Shown here: piece after piece, positions 10,186 through 18,546 of the stretch
How positions within the stretch are numbered: position 1 is the stretch's first letter
Layout of the letters: each line of letters opens with the position of its first letter
Assembly: GCA_938024995.1 (NCBI GenBank)
Contig: CALJDU010000015.1
Location: forward strand, 1-64,000
Direction of reading: 5' to 3'
Length of the DNA: 64,000 nt
DNA from: an uncultured bacterium
GTDB lineage: Bacteria; Myxococcota_A; Polyangia; Polyangiales; Houyiibacteriaceae
Position numbers and translations under genes: made by a program
Notes under the pieces: generated by a model
The model's input: the letters and a program-made list of their open reading frames with translations, nothing else
Databases searched by the model: none
What the model was told of the DNA's origin: nothing

Positions 10186-11567
10186 AGTACGCGTTCGTCG
10201 CCGCGACCGCGATCGCGCTCTTCCAAGGTGTCGGGGCGCTCGCGCTCTACCGCCGGCGCCCGGAGTCGGAGTACGCCTCGTTCGCTGCGATGGCCTTTTC
10301 GCTCGCCGGTCTCGTCGCCGCGACGGCGCTGGGTGAAGCGATGACCACTCCGTTTCAGTCCGCGATCTTGCAGCGCATCGAGCAGCTCTTTGGCGTCTGC
10401 GGCTTCGTCTCGTTCGCTCACTTCGCGATCGACGTTCTCGAGACAGACCCGCGCCGCGTGGCGCTGAAGCGCGCGTCCCGCGTCGTGTTCGTCGTTCACC
10501 TGGTCGTCAACTTCACCGGAGGACTGGTGGATCCCGCGCAGTCGGTCCTCGGCCAGTGGCCGGTCGCGTCACGGACGGTAGCGGCGCACGTACTCGACGT
10601 GGTGAGCGTGTCGCTGGTCGTATGGATCGCCGTTGAGCTCTTTCGCGACCGACGCGCGACCGGCGTTCGCGTGATCGCGACCGGTACCGCGATGCTTCTT
10701 CCATCGTGGATACACGACATCGTCGTGCAGACCGGTGGAGGCCGCCCGCCGCGATTCGTGGAGGTGTCGGGGATCCTCTCGCTGACCATCTTCAGCTTCT
10801 TGCTGCTCAAGCGCTTCGTCGCGGCGGGCGACCTGCTCGAGTCGCAGCGCGAGCAGCTGAACGAGAGCATGCGGCAGCTCTCAGCCACCGAGCAAGAGAT
10901 CCTCGAGAAGGAGCGGCTCGCGGCCATCGGTGAGGTCTCCGCGATCATTGCGCGCGAGATGCGGGACCCACTGACCGTTCTCCGAAACGCCGTCACCGGG
11001 TTGCGCAAAGAGAAAGACACTGAAGCGCAGGGCGAGCTGCTCACCGCGCTCGACCGGGAGACGAGTCGGCTCAACGAGCTGATCGGTGACCTCCGGAGCT
11101 ACGCGCAAGTGATCGATCCGCACCAGCGAGCGGCGTCGCTTGGCGACATTTTGAACCGCGCGCTGGAGGCCGCGGCGGAGCTCAGTCCGTTCGCCGAGGT
11201 TCGGGTCGAGCGCGAAGAAGATCCCAACGTGGCGCTCTTCGTGGACCATCGCCTCATCGAGGAGGCGTTTACGACGCTGCTCAAGATCTCAGCGCACGCG
11301 GCGCCGACCGGGACGCTCCGGATCGAGAGCGAGGAGATCGGGGACGACGCGCTGGTCCGATTTATCGACGACGGGCGCTCGGGTCGGGAGCGACCGATGG
11401 GGACCTGGCTGGGTCACGCGATCGTCGCCCGAGTCGCGCTCGCGCACGGCGGCGACATGGACGTCGAAGATGGCGTGACGCGCACGCAGGTTACGTTACG
11501 GCTCCCGCTGGCGCCGACAGTGGATCAGGAGCCAAAGCCAAATGACATCGACCGCGCGAACACGTAG
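10182..11567 (+). CDS. Degenerate sensor-kinase paralogue (pseudokinase candidate)
   Basis: A 461-residue paralogue of the preceding kinase with the same architecture: N-terminal membrane helices, coiled coil, HisKA-like helix and HATPase-like domain. At the H-box it reads AIIAREMRDPL, with Arg (about 258) where the intact paralogue has His. The ATP domain is also eroded: the N box has LLKIS instead of LLENA, and the G1 region reads DDGRSGRERP with no clear GTGLGL box. Autophosphorylation therefore seems impossible by the normal route, but the frame is fully open and well preserved. GTG start overlaps the upstream stop by four bases, which implies coupled synthesis. A regulatory or heterodimer partner role is inference. 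Confidence 0.85.
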   Translation: MKYAFVAATAIALFQGVGALALYRRRPESEYASFAAMAFSLAGLVAATALGEAMTTPFQSAILQRIEQLFGVCGFVSFAHFAIDVLETDPRRVALKRASRVVFVVHLVVNFTGGLVDPAQSVLGQWPVASRTVAAHVLDVVSVSLVVWIAVELFRDRRATGVRVIATGTAMLLPSWIHDIVVQTGGGRPPRFVEVSGILSLTIFSFLLLKRFVAAGDLLESQREQLNESMRQLSATEQEILEKERLAAIGEVSAIIAREMRDPLTVLRNAVTGLRKEKDTEAQGELLTALDRETSRLNELIGDLRSYAQVIDPHQRAASLGDILNRALEAAAELSPFAEVRVEREEDPNVALFVDHRLIEEAFTTLLKISAHAAPTGTLRIESEEIGDDALVRFIDDGRSGRERPMGTWLGHAIVARVALAHGGDMDVEDGVTRTQVTLRLPLAPTVDQEPKPNDIDRANT

Positions 11568-11577
11568 GGTCCCTCGC

Positions 11578-11823
11578 ATGGAGTTTGACTGGCTTGAGTC
11601 TTCCGCGCCGAGCGGCCCCACGGTGCGTGACCTCGATGTTCTTCGGGACGAGGTTCGAAAGCGGGCGGCGATGCTCTTTCGCCTCGGGCACGAGCGCGAC
11701 GCGGTGGTGACCCGTTGTCAGCAGAACCTGCGCTGGGAGCACGGAGAAGGCTCGCTGATCGACGCGGAGATCGAGGACCTGGTCGCGAGCGTTCACAACC
11801 GAACGCTCACGCTTCAGCCCTAG
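11578..11823 (+). CDS. Small hypothetical protein
   Basis: An 81-residue, soluble, mostly helical protein (central VLRDEVRKRAAMLFRLGHERD). The ATG at 11578 has an AGGG about 9 bp upstream and sits 10 bp after the kinase-like gene; another in-frame ATG at 11542 overlaps that gene. It is probably the last gene of the kinase operon. No family recognised. Confidence 0.6.
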   Translation: MEFDWLESSAPSGPTVRDLDVLRDEVRKRAAMLFRLGHERDAVVTRCQQNLRWEHGEGSLIDAEIEDLVASVHNRTLTLQP

Positions 11824-11853
11824 CCGGACGCACTACGCGTCTTCCGAAGCCTG

Positions 11854-13038
11854 CTAGCCCCGCCCGGGCCGCAGCAGTTCGTCGACGCCTTCGCCGAGGC
11901 CTTCAAGCGTGAGCGGGAACATCGGGAACACCTGCCGGATGTGCTCGATGGTGTTGCCGTTCCAGAAACGGGTCGGCTCGGGGTTCAACCAAACGCTCCG
12001 GTGGAAGTGCTTCTGCAGCGTCATGAGCCACATGATGCCTTCCATCCGCGTCTCGTCACCGTAGGTGATCGAGCCGCCGGGCGAGAGCAGTTCGTAGGGC
12101 GCCATCAGCGCGTCCCCGACCATGATGAGCTTGAAGTGCGGGCCGCAGTCGGAAAGGACGTCTTGCACACGAACCGGATCGTCGAAGCGCTCGGTCTTGT
12201 AGACCTGCCCGTAGACGCAGTTGTGAAAGTAGTAGGTGCGCAGCTCACGGAAGTGCGTGGACTTGTGCGCGGCCGAGAAGAGCCGCGACATCAAGAGCGC
12301 CCACGGATCCATCGAGCCGCCCACGTCCATCATCAAGACGACCCGCGTGTTGCTGCGCCGCGGAGGGCGCGTGACGATCTCGAGCTCGCCGCCGTTGCTC
12401 GCGGTCGCGTCGATGGTCTCTTCGATCGCGAGCTCCTCTTGGACACCGTCGCGGGTAAACGCGCGGAGCTTTCGGAGGGCGACCTGCATCTGCCGTACGT
12501 CGAGCGAGAGGTCGCTCCGGTACGGTTTGTAGAGTCGCGCGTCGGCGCTCTTGATCGCGCTCTTGTTGCCGCCCGGCCCGCCGACCCGGATTCCCTGCCG
12601 CGCCGCGCCGCTGTGACCGAAGGGCGAGGTGCCGCCGGTGCCGATCCACTTGTTTCCGCCGTCGTGTCGCTCGGTCTGTTCGTCGAGGAGCTCGTTGAAC
12701 ATGCGCTCAAGCTCGTCCTTGTCGAAGCGCTCCAGCATCGCGAGCTCTTCTTCGCTTAGCTCGTGTTCGCGCTCTTTCGCGTCCTTGAGCCACTCCAGGA
12801 GCTCGTCCTTGAGCTGCTTGGCTTCGACCTCGATCCCGCGGAAGACTTTGCCGAACGCGAGATCAAAATCGTCGTAGTCCTCGACCCGGTGAATGAGCAA
12901 CGAGCGCGCGACGTAGTAGAAGCCGTCAAGCGAACTCTCGTGCAGACCGCGTGACATCGCGTCCGCGAGGGAGACCGCTTCCTGGGTCCCGACCTTCACG
13001 CCGCGTTCGCGGAGCGCGTAGATGAGCGGGAGAAACAT
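11854..13038 (-). CDS. VWA-domain (CoxE-like) protein, MoxR partner
   Basis: A 394-residue protein. The N-terminal ~150 residues are helical and acidic. The C-terminal half is a von Willebrand factor A-type domain beginning at VVLMMDVGGSMDPW, where the metal site has DxGGS instead of the classic DxSxS, then continuing through LIMVGDALMAPYEL. MoxR AAA+ ATPases are typically encoded with VWA proteins and act together in assembling or activating target enzymes. The start ATG at 13038 overlaps the MoxR stop by one base (TGATG); the open frame upstream is a shadow of MoxR. The target of this pair is not evident from the neighbours. Confidence 0.88.
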   Translation of the reverse strand: MFLPLIYALRERGVKVGTQEAVSLADAMSRGLHESSLDGFYYVARSLLIHRVEDYDDFDLAFGKVFRGIEVEAKQLKDELLEWLKDAKEREHELSEEELAMLERFDKDELERMFNELLDEQTERHDGGNKWIGTGGTSPFGHSGAARQGIRVGGPGGNKSAIKSADARLYKPYRSDLSLDVRQMQVALRKLRAFTRDGVQEELAIEETIDATASNGGELEIVTRPPRRSNTRVVLMMDVGGSMDPWALLMSRLFSAAHKSTHFRELRTYYFHNCVYGQVYKTERFDDPVRVQDVLSDCGPHFKLIMVGDALMAPYELLSPGGSITYGDETRMEGIMWLMTLQKHFHRSVWLNPEPTRFWNGNTIEHIRQVFPMFPLTLEGLGEGVDELLRPGRG

Positions 13039-13880
13039 CAGCTCCGCCAGCGCCTCCCGCCGGCGAGTTGATCCGCGAAGGCCACCAGGTCTTGCTCCTT
13101 CTTCAGGAGCGTGCCGAGGAAGGGGAGGTTCTTGTCGAGGCGGACATCGGCGACGCCCGCGCGCTTGAGCACCGCGATCCAATCGATCAGCTCACTGGTG
13201 CTCGGGTGCTTGCGGATGCGCTTCATCGAACGAAGCTCGTAGAAGGTCTCGATCGCTTGGTCGACGAGAGTCTCTTCGATGCGCGGGTGGTGCACCGCGA
13301 CGATGCGCTTCATGAGGTCTTGGCTCGGGAAGTCGATGAAGTGAAAGACGCAGCGGCGGAGGAAGGCGTCCGGGAGCTCCTTCTCAGCGTTGCTGGTGAT
13401 GATGACGATCGGGCGAACCTTGGCCGCGACCTCTTGCTGAGTCTCGTCGACCCAAAAGCGCATCCGATCGAGCTCGTTGAGCAGGTCGTTCGGGAACTCG
13501 ATGTCGGCCTTGTCGATCTCGTCGATCAGCAAGACGACGCGACCGTCGCGGCTGAACGCTTGACCCATCGGACCAAGCTTGATGTAGGCGCTCACGTCGT
13601 TGACGTCCTTGTCGCCAAAGCGTGAGTCGTAGAGCCGCTGAACCGTGTCGTAGACATACAAGCCGTCTTGCGCGCGGGTGCTGCTCTTTACGCCCCAACG
13701 AATCAGCTCAAGGTCCATCCCAGCGGCCAGCGCCTCCGCGAGCAGGGTCTTCCCGGTGCCAGGTTCGCCTCGCACGAGGAGCGGTTTCTCCAGCGCCAAC
13801 GCGCAGTTCACCGCGGATTCAAGGGCTTCGCTGGTGAGGTAGGTCGAGGTTCCGGTAAATCGCGTGAAGTCGTCGCTCAT
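13038..13880 (-). CDS. MoxR-family AAA+ ATPase
   Basis: A 280-residue AAA+ ATPase, usual size for MoxR. Walker A is RGEPGTGKT, Walker B VVLLIDEIDKAD, sensor 1 region IVIITSNAEKELPDAFLRRC with the arginine finger, and a C-terminal lid domain. The start MSDDFTRF at 13880 is supported by GGAG 6 bp upstream; an ATG 24 bp upstream lacks this. It is translationally coupled to the VWA gene. MoxR proteins work as chaperone-like remodelers with VWA partners. Confidence 0.93.
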   Translation of the reverse strand: MSDDFTRFTGTSTYLTSEALESAVNCALALEKPLLVRGEPGTGKTLLAEALAAGMDLELIRWGVKSSTRAQDGLYVYDTVQRLYDSRFGDKDVNDVSAYIKLGPMGQAFSRDGRVVLLIDEIDKADIEFPNDLLNELDRMRFWVDETQQEVAAKVRPIVIITSNAEKELPDAFLRRCVFHFIDFPSQDLMKRIVAVHHPRIEETLVDQAIETFYELRSMKRIRKHPSTSELIDWIAVLKRAGVADVRLDKNLPFLGTLLKKEQDLVAFADQLAGGRRWRS

Positions 13881-13918
13881 CTGTTCTCCGGCCACCAGTG
13901 GCAACGTCGGGTTGCTCG

Positions 13919-13934
13919 CTGAATGGCGATTCAG
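13919..13934. promoter_or_regulatory. Inverted repeat CTGAAT-GGCG-ATTCAG upstream of moxR
   Basis: A perfect 6-bp inverted repeat with a 4-bp spacer, 39 bp upstream of the MoxR start and 74 bp upstream of the next rightward gene. It is relatively AT-rich for this genome. It could be an operator for either gene; there is no direct proof. Confidence 0.3.
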
Positions 13935-14007
13935 TTTAGCATACGTTCGCTCGCGCGCCTCTGCTCATCGCGGATCGTCTCGCGCGCGCGCGTGGTATGG
14001 AAGCGGC

Positions 14008-14868
14008 GTGACTGGCTCGTTCCGCTGGCGTTTCTTCACTGCGCTTGTCCTCTGCGTGAGCTGCGACTGCGGAGACTCGCTCTGGGTCGAGGGACCGCAT
14101 CCCTACGTGCGCTGCTTCGCGACGGAGCGTGAACCGATGACGGTGTCGGCAGGTGGTGTGACCGCGACGTTGTCGGCCAGTCGCGTGCTGACGATCGATG
14201 GTCTCGAGAGCGGCGCGACGATCGCGGCATACTCCATTCCCGCCGGCGAGGTCTCCGTTCCGGATCCCGAGACCGTCCGAACGGAAGCGGAGGCCGACCT
14301 ACACATTGTGTTTGGCGGCTTCGCAGAATCCGAGGCCCCCGCGGAACGTGTCGTGTCTCGACTCCGCGCGCTCGACAAGATCGTGCTGGTGCTCCCGGGA
14401 CTTCGCGATCGCGTTGAGGTGCTCGACGACGTGCTCGATGACACCGACCGCGTGATCGACCTTCGCGGCGTTCGCGCGATCGACATAGGCGGTGTCCTCG
14501 CGGTGCCGCTGGCCGGTGCGATGGACGGTCACTATCGCGTCGACGGTGCGTGCGGTTACACCCAACAAGACCTCGCCGAGATCGCGACCGGGTTCGAAGG
14601 CGACGGTGTCCGCTGGTTGTTCTCGACGGTCGCGCCAGCGGGCTCCGACGAGGCGCGCGGGTACCTCGGCGTTGACGTTGGGGAAGACCTCTCCGCGCTC
14701 GGGCAGATCGCGGGAGGCATCAGCGCGGTGCCGGGCTTGGCCGCCGAAGGCATGGTCGCGCCTCCTCTCGGCCGGACCGTTCGGGATGAGCAAGGCGGGC
14801 GTTTTGCGGGGCCGCTGTCGCTGACGCTCCGCGCAAGCGGCTTCTCTCGCCAGAACCCCGAGGAATAA
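14008..14868 (+). CDS. Hypothetical exported protein, possible lipoprotein
   Basis: A 286-residue protein beginning with GTG. It has an N-terminal hydrophobic stretch ending in LCVSC, which is a weak lipobox, so lipid attachment is possible but not certain. The middle segments (DLHIVFGGFAE, IVLVLPGLRDRVEVLDD, VIDLRGVRAIDIGG, VLAVPLAGAMDG) have the spacing of alternating strands and loops in metallophosphatase-like folds, but the canonical metal ligands are not recognisable. I would leave the function open. A hairpin sits directly on the stop codon. Confidence 0.65.
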   Translation: MTGSFRWRFFTALVLCVSCDCGDSLWVEGPHPYVRCFATEREPMTVSAGGVTATLSASRVLTIDGLESGATIAAYSIPAGEVSVPDPETVRTEAEADLHIVFGGFAESEAPAERVVSRLRALDKIVLVLPGLRDRVEVLDDVLDDTDRVIDLRGVRAIDIGGVLAVPLAGAMDGHYRVDGACGYTQQDLAEIATGFEGDGVRWLFSTVAPAGSDEARGYLGVDVGEDLSALGQIAGGISAVPGLAAEGMVAPPLGRTVRDEQGGRFAGPLSLTLRASGFSRQNPEE

Positions 14869-14883
14869 GCCGGTTTTCCGGCT
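14868..14883 (+). terminator. Hairpin at end of the 14.0-kb gene
   Basis: AGCCGG-TTTT-CCGGCT, a perfect 6-bp stem starting at the last base of the stop codon. There is no U-tract after it, so it is a terminator-like or 3'-end-stabilising hairpin. It separates the upstream gene from the promoter at 14894. Confidence 0.5.
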
Positions 14884-14893
14884 CCACGCGGGC

Positions 14894-14921
14894 TTGACAG
14901 GACCTTAGTCAGGACTAGAGT
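14894..14921 (+). promoter_or_regulatory. Sigma70-type promoter of the yceD-rpmF-fab operon
   Basis: Perfect -35 TTGACA (14894-14899), 16-bp spacer, and -10-like TAGAGT (14916-14921). The predicted start would give a leader of about 45 nt before the yceD ATG at 14975. The strong match to the consensus fits a housekeeping operon. Confidence 0.65.
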
Positions 14922-14974
14922 AGCGCGTCCTGCGACCCCTTCGTCGCGGTTTTATTTGGTTTTTCGTTGGTCCA

Positions 14975-15538
14975 ATGTCCGAGTTCGTTCTGAAAATTCA
15001 AGACCTTGAGGAGACGCTCAAGGACTTCGCCTTCGTCATCACGACGGACTGGCTGAAGAACGCGCTGTCGGACACCGATTGCGGGGTCGATCCCGCGAAC
15101 GAAAACGGCTCTCTCGCCGTTCAAGCCCAGTTGTCGGGTGACGACATCGTGGTGCTGAGCGCGATTCAGACGAGCATCACGGCGCCGTGTGCCCGTTGCT
15201 TGGAGCCCGTCGCGCTCCCCGTCTCGACGAACAACTCGTCGGTGCTCAGTCCGATGCGCAAGCGCGGCCCGCTCCCCGAGGATCTGGAGCTGTCGCAAGA
15301 AGACCTCGAGGTCACCTTCTTTAGCGGTGACCAGATCGTGCTCGATGACTTCGTGCGCGAGACCGTGTTGTTGGAGGTGCCGATGCGCCTCGTCTGCAAC
15401 GACGGATGTGACAGCGAGCACGTTCGCAAGTACCTGGGTGACGATCCTGACAACCCAGAACCCAAAGAGAAGATTGATCCGCGGCTCGCGCCGCTGATGG
15501 AAATGATGGCCGCGATGAAGCGTGGCCAAAAGGAGTGA
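14975..15538 (+). CDS. yceD: YceD/DUF177 family protein
   Basis: A 187-residue member of the DUF177 (YceD) family, whose genes lie directly upstream of rpmF across bacteria and which is linked to 23S rRNA accumulation. The Cys pattern typical of the family is present: CARCLEPV in the middle and CNDGC further on. Three bases separate its stop from the rpmF start, and the acidic C-terminal region (GDDPDNPEPKEKIDPRLAPL) matches the family end. No Shine-Dalgarno is evident; the leader is AT-rich. Confidence 0.93.
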   Translation: MSEFVLKIQDLEETLKDFAFVITTDWLKNALSDTDCGVDPANENGSLAVQAQLSGDDIVVLSAIQTSITAPCARCLEPVALPVSTNNSSVLSPMRKRGPLPEDLELSQEDLEVTFFSGDQIVLDDFVRETVLLEVPMRLVCNDGCDSEHVRKYLGDDPDNPEPKEKIDPRLAPLMEMMAAMKRGQKE

Positions 15539-15541
15539 GCC

Positions 15542-15730
15542 GTGGCGGTCCCGAAGCGACGAACGAGCCGAATGAAGCGCAAGCAGCGTCGTGCGAATCA
15601 CGACAAAGTGACAGCGCCGAACCTGTCTGATTGCCCCAGCTGTGGTGAAGTGATGCTTCCGCATCGCGCCTGCCCGGCTTGTGGTTTCTACAAGGGCCGC
15701 AAGGTAACGCGCGGCACCGAGACCAGTTGA
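15542..15730 (+). CDS. rpmF: 50S ribosomal protein L32
   Basis: A 62-residue ribosomal protein L32 with the standard MAVPKRRTSRMKRKQRR start and a zinc-ribbon formed by CPSC and CPAC. The start codon is GTG. It directly follows yceD, the classic arrangement. Confidence 0.98.
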   Translation: MAVPKRRTSRMKRKQRRANHDKVTAPNLSDCPSCGEVMLPHRACPACGFYKGRKVTRGTETS

Positions 15731-15740
15731 TCACGACGCG

Positions 15741-16487
15741 ATGTTCTCGCTGACCGAGAAGGTCGCTCTCGTCACGGGCGGCTCCCGCGGAATTGGGCGC
15801 AGCGTCTCTTTGACGCTCGCTGAAGCTGGAGCCCACGTCGTCGTGAACTACCGAAGCAACGCGGACGCTGCGGCGTCTGTCGTGGCCGAAGTAGAGCGTC
15901 GTGGTGGCAAGGCGGAGGCGCTCCGTTTTGACGTGAGTGATCCCGAGGCAACCGACGAAGCGGTTCGCGCGGTCGCGAAACGTCTCGGCCGTCTCGACAT
16001 CTTGGTGAACAACGCGGGCATCGCGATTGACCAGCTCCTCTTGCGGGTCAAACCCGAGCACCTTGAGCAGACCTGGGCGACCAACGTCAACGGCACCGTC
16101 TTCTGCTGCAAGGCCGCGATTCGGCCGATGATGCGCAAGAAGACCGGCCGGATCATCAACATCTCAAGCGTGGTCGCCGAATCGGGGAACCCGGGCCAAG
16201 CGGTGTACTCCGCGTCGAAGGCCGCGCTCATTGGCCTCACCAAGACGCTCGCGCGCGAGTACGCCTCGCGCGGCGTGACCGTGAACGCGGTCGCTCCTGG
16301 GTTCATCGAAACCGACATGACCAGTGAGCTCCCCGAAGAGGCCAAGACCTCGATTATTTCCCAGACGCCGCTGGGTCGCGTCGGGAAGCCGGAAGAGGTC
16401 GCCGCGGCGGTGCTTTTCTTGGCGAGCGATGAAGCGAGCTACGTCACCGGGCAGGTCGTCCGTGTGAACGGCGGGATGTACGTCTAG
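15741..16487 (+). CDS. fabG: 3-oxoacyl-ACP reductase
   Basis: A short-chain dehydrogenase that reduces 3-oxoacyl-ACP with NADPH in fatty acid elongation. 248 residues, normal length. The cofactor site is TGGSRGIGR, followed by NNAGIA. The catalytic Ser-Tyr-Lys set is visible in ISSVVAESGNPGQAVYSASKAALIG. The C-terminus VTGQVVRVNGGMYV is typical of FabG. It sits between rpmF and acpP; the plsX, fabH and fabD genes often found here are absent. Confidence 0.96.
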   Translation: MFSLTEKVALVTGGSRGIGRSVSLTLAEAGAHVVVNYRSNADAAASVVAEVERRGGKAEALRFDVSDPEATDEAVRAVAKRLGRLDILVNNAGIAIDQLLLRVKPEHLEQTWATNVNGTVFCCKAAIRPMMRKKTGRIINISSVVAESGNPGQAVYSASKAALIGLTKTLAREYASRGVTVNAVAPGFIETDMTSELPEEAKTSIISQTPLGRVGKPEEVAAAVLFLASDEASYVTGQVVRVNGGMYV

Positions 16488-16572
16488 CTCGATATCGTGA
16501 GTCGCGTGGGCGTTGTGTCCCGCGACCTAGTCAACGTTTTAGCGGCCTCGGCCGCGGAGGAAATCAGGAATC

Positions 16573-16809
16573 ATGGAAATCGCGAGCAAGGTCAAAGAGA
16601 TCATTTCTCAGCAACTCGACGTCGACGCCGCCAGCGTCGCGGACGCAGCGTCGTTTATCGACGACCTCGGAGCGGACTCACTCGCGATCGTGGAGCTCGT
16701 CTTGGCGTTCGAGGAGCAGTTCGAGATCGACATCCCGGACGAAGACACCGAGAAGATCCGCACCGTGGGCGACGCCGTCTCGTACATCACGGAACACGCC
16801 AAGCAGTAG
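16573..16809 (+). CDS. acpP: Acyl carrier protein
   Basis: A 78-residue acidic acyl carrier protein. Ser36 in GADSLAIVE is the phosphopantetheine attachment site, followed by the acidic helix [17 protein letters not shown] that docks partner enzymes. A GAGGAAATCAGGA stretch upstream gives a good ribosome-binding site. It is followed after 6 bp by fabF. Confidence 0.98.
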   Translation: MEIASKVKEIISQQLDVDAASVADAASFIDDLGADSLAIVELVLAFEEQFEIDIPDEDTEKIRTVGDAVSYITEHAKQ

Positions 16810-16815
16810 CGAGCG

Positions 16816-18054
16816 ATGCGTCGCGTCGTCGTCACTGGTGTAGGCGCGGTCAGCCCGGTTGGGCTGACCGCTGCGTCGTCGTGGGACGCGGTGTGCCGTG
16901 GAGAGAGCGGGGTCGATCAGATCACGCTCTTCGACACGAGCGCGTTCGCGTCGACCATTGCCGGCGAGTGCACCGGGTTCGACCCGCTGACGCTCATCGA
17001 AAAGAAGAAGATGCGTGAGTGCGCGCGCTTCGTTCAGTTCGCGATCTCCGCGAGCCACGACGCGATCACGAGCGCAGGCTTCGAGCCCGATGACGCCGCG
17101 CGTGATCGGGTCGGTACGTTTATCGGTGTCGGCTTCTGTGGGCTCGAGGTCGTCGAGGCGACTCACGAGCGCCTCCGCACGAAAGGTCCGCGCCGGGTCA
17201 GCCCGTACTTCATCCCTTCCGCCATCTCGAACATGGCGCCGGGTCAGGTCTCCATGCGCTGGGGCCTTCGCGGTCCGAGCCTGACGACCGTGAGCGCGTG
17301 CTCCTCGGGGGCGCACGCGGTTGGCGACGCCTTTAAGTGGATCCAGCGGGGCGCGATCGACGCGGCCATCGCGGGTGGCGCAGAAGCGTGCCTTACACCG
17401 CTCGGGGTGGGAGGGTTCGCCGCGATGCGCGCGCTGAGCAAGCGCAACGACGATCCGAAAGCCGCGAGCCGTCCGTTCGACACGGGCCGCGACGGCTTCG
17501 TCATGGGTGAGGGCGCCGGCATCATGGTGCTGGAGGAGCGCGAGTCCGCGATCAAGCGCGGCGCTCCCATCGTCTGCGAGATCGTGGGCTACGGCGCGAG
17601 CGCCGATGCCTATCACCTGACTCAACCTGCGCCGGAAGGCGAGGGAGCCCAACGCGCGATGCGCGCCGCCCTTCGCGATGCCCAGCTCACGCCCAGCGCG
17701 GTGAAGTACATCAACGCGCATGGCACCTCGACGCCGACCGGTGATGGCCAAGAGCTGCTCGCCATCAAGGGCGTATTTGGAGCGGGCGCAAAGGACGTCC
17801 TCATCTCCAGCACCAAGAGCATGACGGGGCACTTGCTCGGCGCCGCCGGTGGTCTCGAAGCTGTGTTCGCCGCGCAGTCGATCCAAAACAAGATGGCCCC
17901 CGCGACGCGCAACCTCGAGAACCTGGACGAGGCCGCCGAAGGGCTAGACCTGGTTCGAGGCGAGGCGCGCCAGGCCGACATCGACGTCGCGCTCACGAAC
18001 TCGTTTGGCTTCGGCGGCACCAACGTGTCGCTGATCTTTCAGGCACACTCTTGA
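16816..18054 (+). CDS. fabF: Beta-ketoacyl-ACP synthase II
   Basis: Condensing enzyme of fatty acid elongation, 412 residues, normal length. The catalytic triad is complete: Cys162 in VSACSSGAHAVG, His in NAHGTSTPTGD and His in KSMTGHLLGAAGG. The C-terminal loop NSFGFGGTNVSLIF is canonical. The stop codon overlaps the TTG start of rpiB (TTGA), so the two are coupled. Confidence 0.97.
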   Translation: MRRVVVTGVGAVSPVGLTAASSWDAVCRGESGVDQITLFDTSAFASTIAGECTGFDPLTLIEKKKMRECARFVQFAISASHDAITSAGFEPDDAARDRVGTFIGVGFCGLEVVEATHERLRTKGPRRVSPYFIPSAISNMAPGQVSMRWGLRGPSLTTVSACSSGAHAVGDAFKWIQRGAIDAAIAGGAEACLTPLGVGGFAAMRALSKRNDDPKAASRPFDTGRDGFVMGEGAGIMVLEERESAIKRGAPIVCEIVGYGASADAYHLTQPAPEGEGAQRAMRAALRDAQLTPSAVKYINAHGTSTPTGDGQELLAIKGVFGAGAKDVLISSTKSMTGHLLGAAGGLEAVFAAQSIQNKMAPATRNLENLDEAAEGLDLVRGEARQADIDVALTNSFGFGGTNVSLIFQAHS

Positions 18055-18476
18055 AGTACTTCGTGGGCTGCGACCACGCCGCGCTTGAGTTGAAGCGGGT
18101 GATCGTCGCGCGGCTCGAAGAGCGAGGCCACGAGGTCGTCGACCTCGGCACGCACGACACCTCGAGCGTCGACTACCCCTCGTTCGCGCACCAGGTCGCG
18201 CGACGCGTGATGTTCGGCGGCGCGCGTGGTGTGTTGGTGTGCGGCACCGGCATCGGCATGTCCATCGCGGCGAACCGTCACCGCGGCGTTCGCGCGGCGC
18301 TCTGTCACGACGTTTTCAGCGCCAAGGCGACCCGCGAACACAACGACGCCAACGTCTTGTGCCTCGGCGCGCGCGTGGTCGGACGTGGGCTCGCGCTCGC
18401 GATTGTCGACGCCTTCGATGCGACCGAGTTCGAGGGCGGGCGACATCAGCGCCGCATCGACCTCATCGAGGGCTAG
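18051..18476 (+). CDS. rpiB: Ribose-5-phosphate isomerase B
   Basis: A 141-residue LacAB/RpiB family sugar-phosphate isomerase converting ribose-5-P and ribulose-5-P. The N-terminal GCDHAALELK, the catalytic Cys64 in VLVCGTGIGMSIAANRHRGVRAA and the EHNDANVLCLGARV segment are all present. The start is an uncommon TTG overlapping the fabF stop by four bases, which places expression under fabF translation. fabF followed by rpiB is a recurrent order in deltaproteobacterial relatives. Confidence 0.95.
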   Translation: MKYFVGCDHAALELKRVIVARLEERGHEVVDLGTHDTSSVDYPSFAHQVARRVMFGGARGVLVCGTGIGMSIAANRHRGVRAALCHDVFSAKATREHNDANVLCLGARVVGRGLALAIVDAFDATEFEGGRHQRRIDLIEG

Positions 18477-18546
18477 CGCTGTTTCTCCGGGGCTGTTCCT
18501 GAAGACCCTGCCAAGACACGATTGCGCGGACTTCGTACGTCGCGAG

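Noticed and set aside
16497..17018. Plus-strand frame overlapping acpP and fabF
   Set aside because: Arg/Gly-rich out-of-frame shadow; acpP and fabF in other frames are unmistakable.
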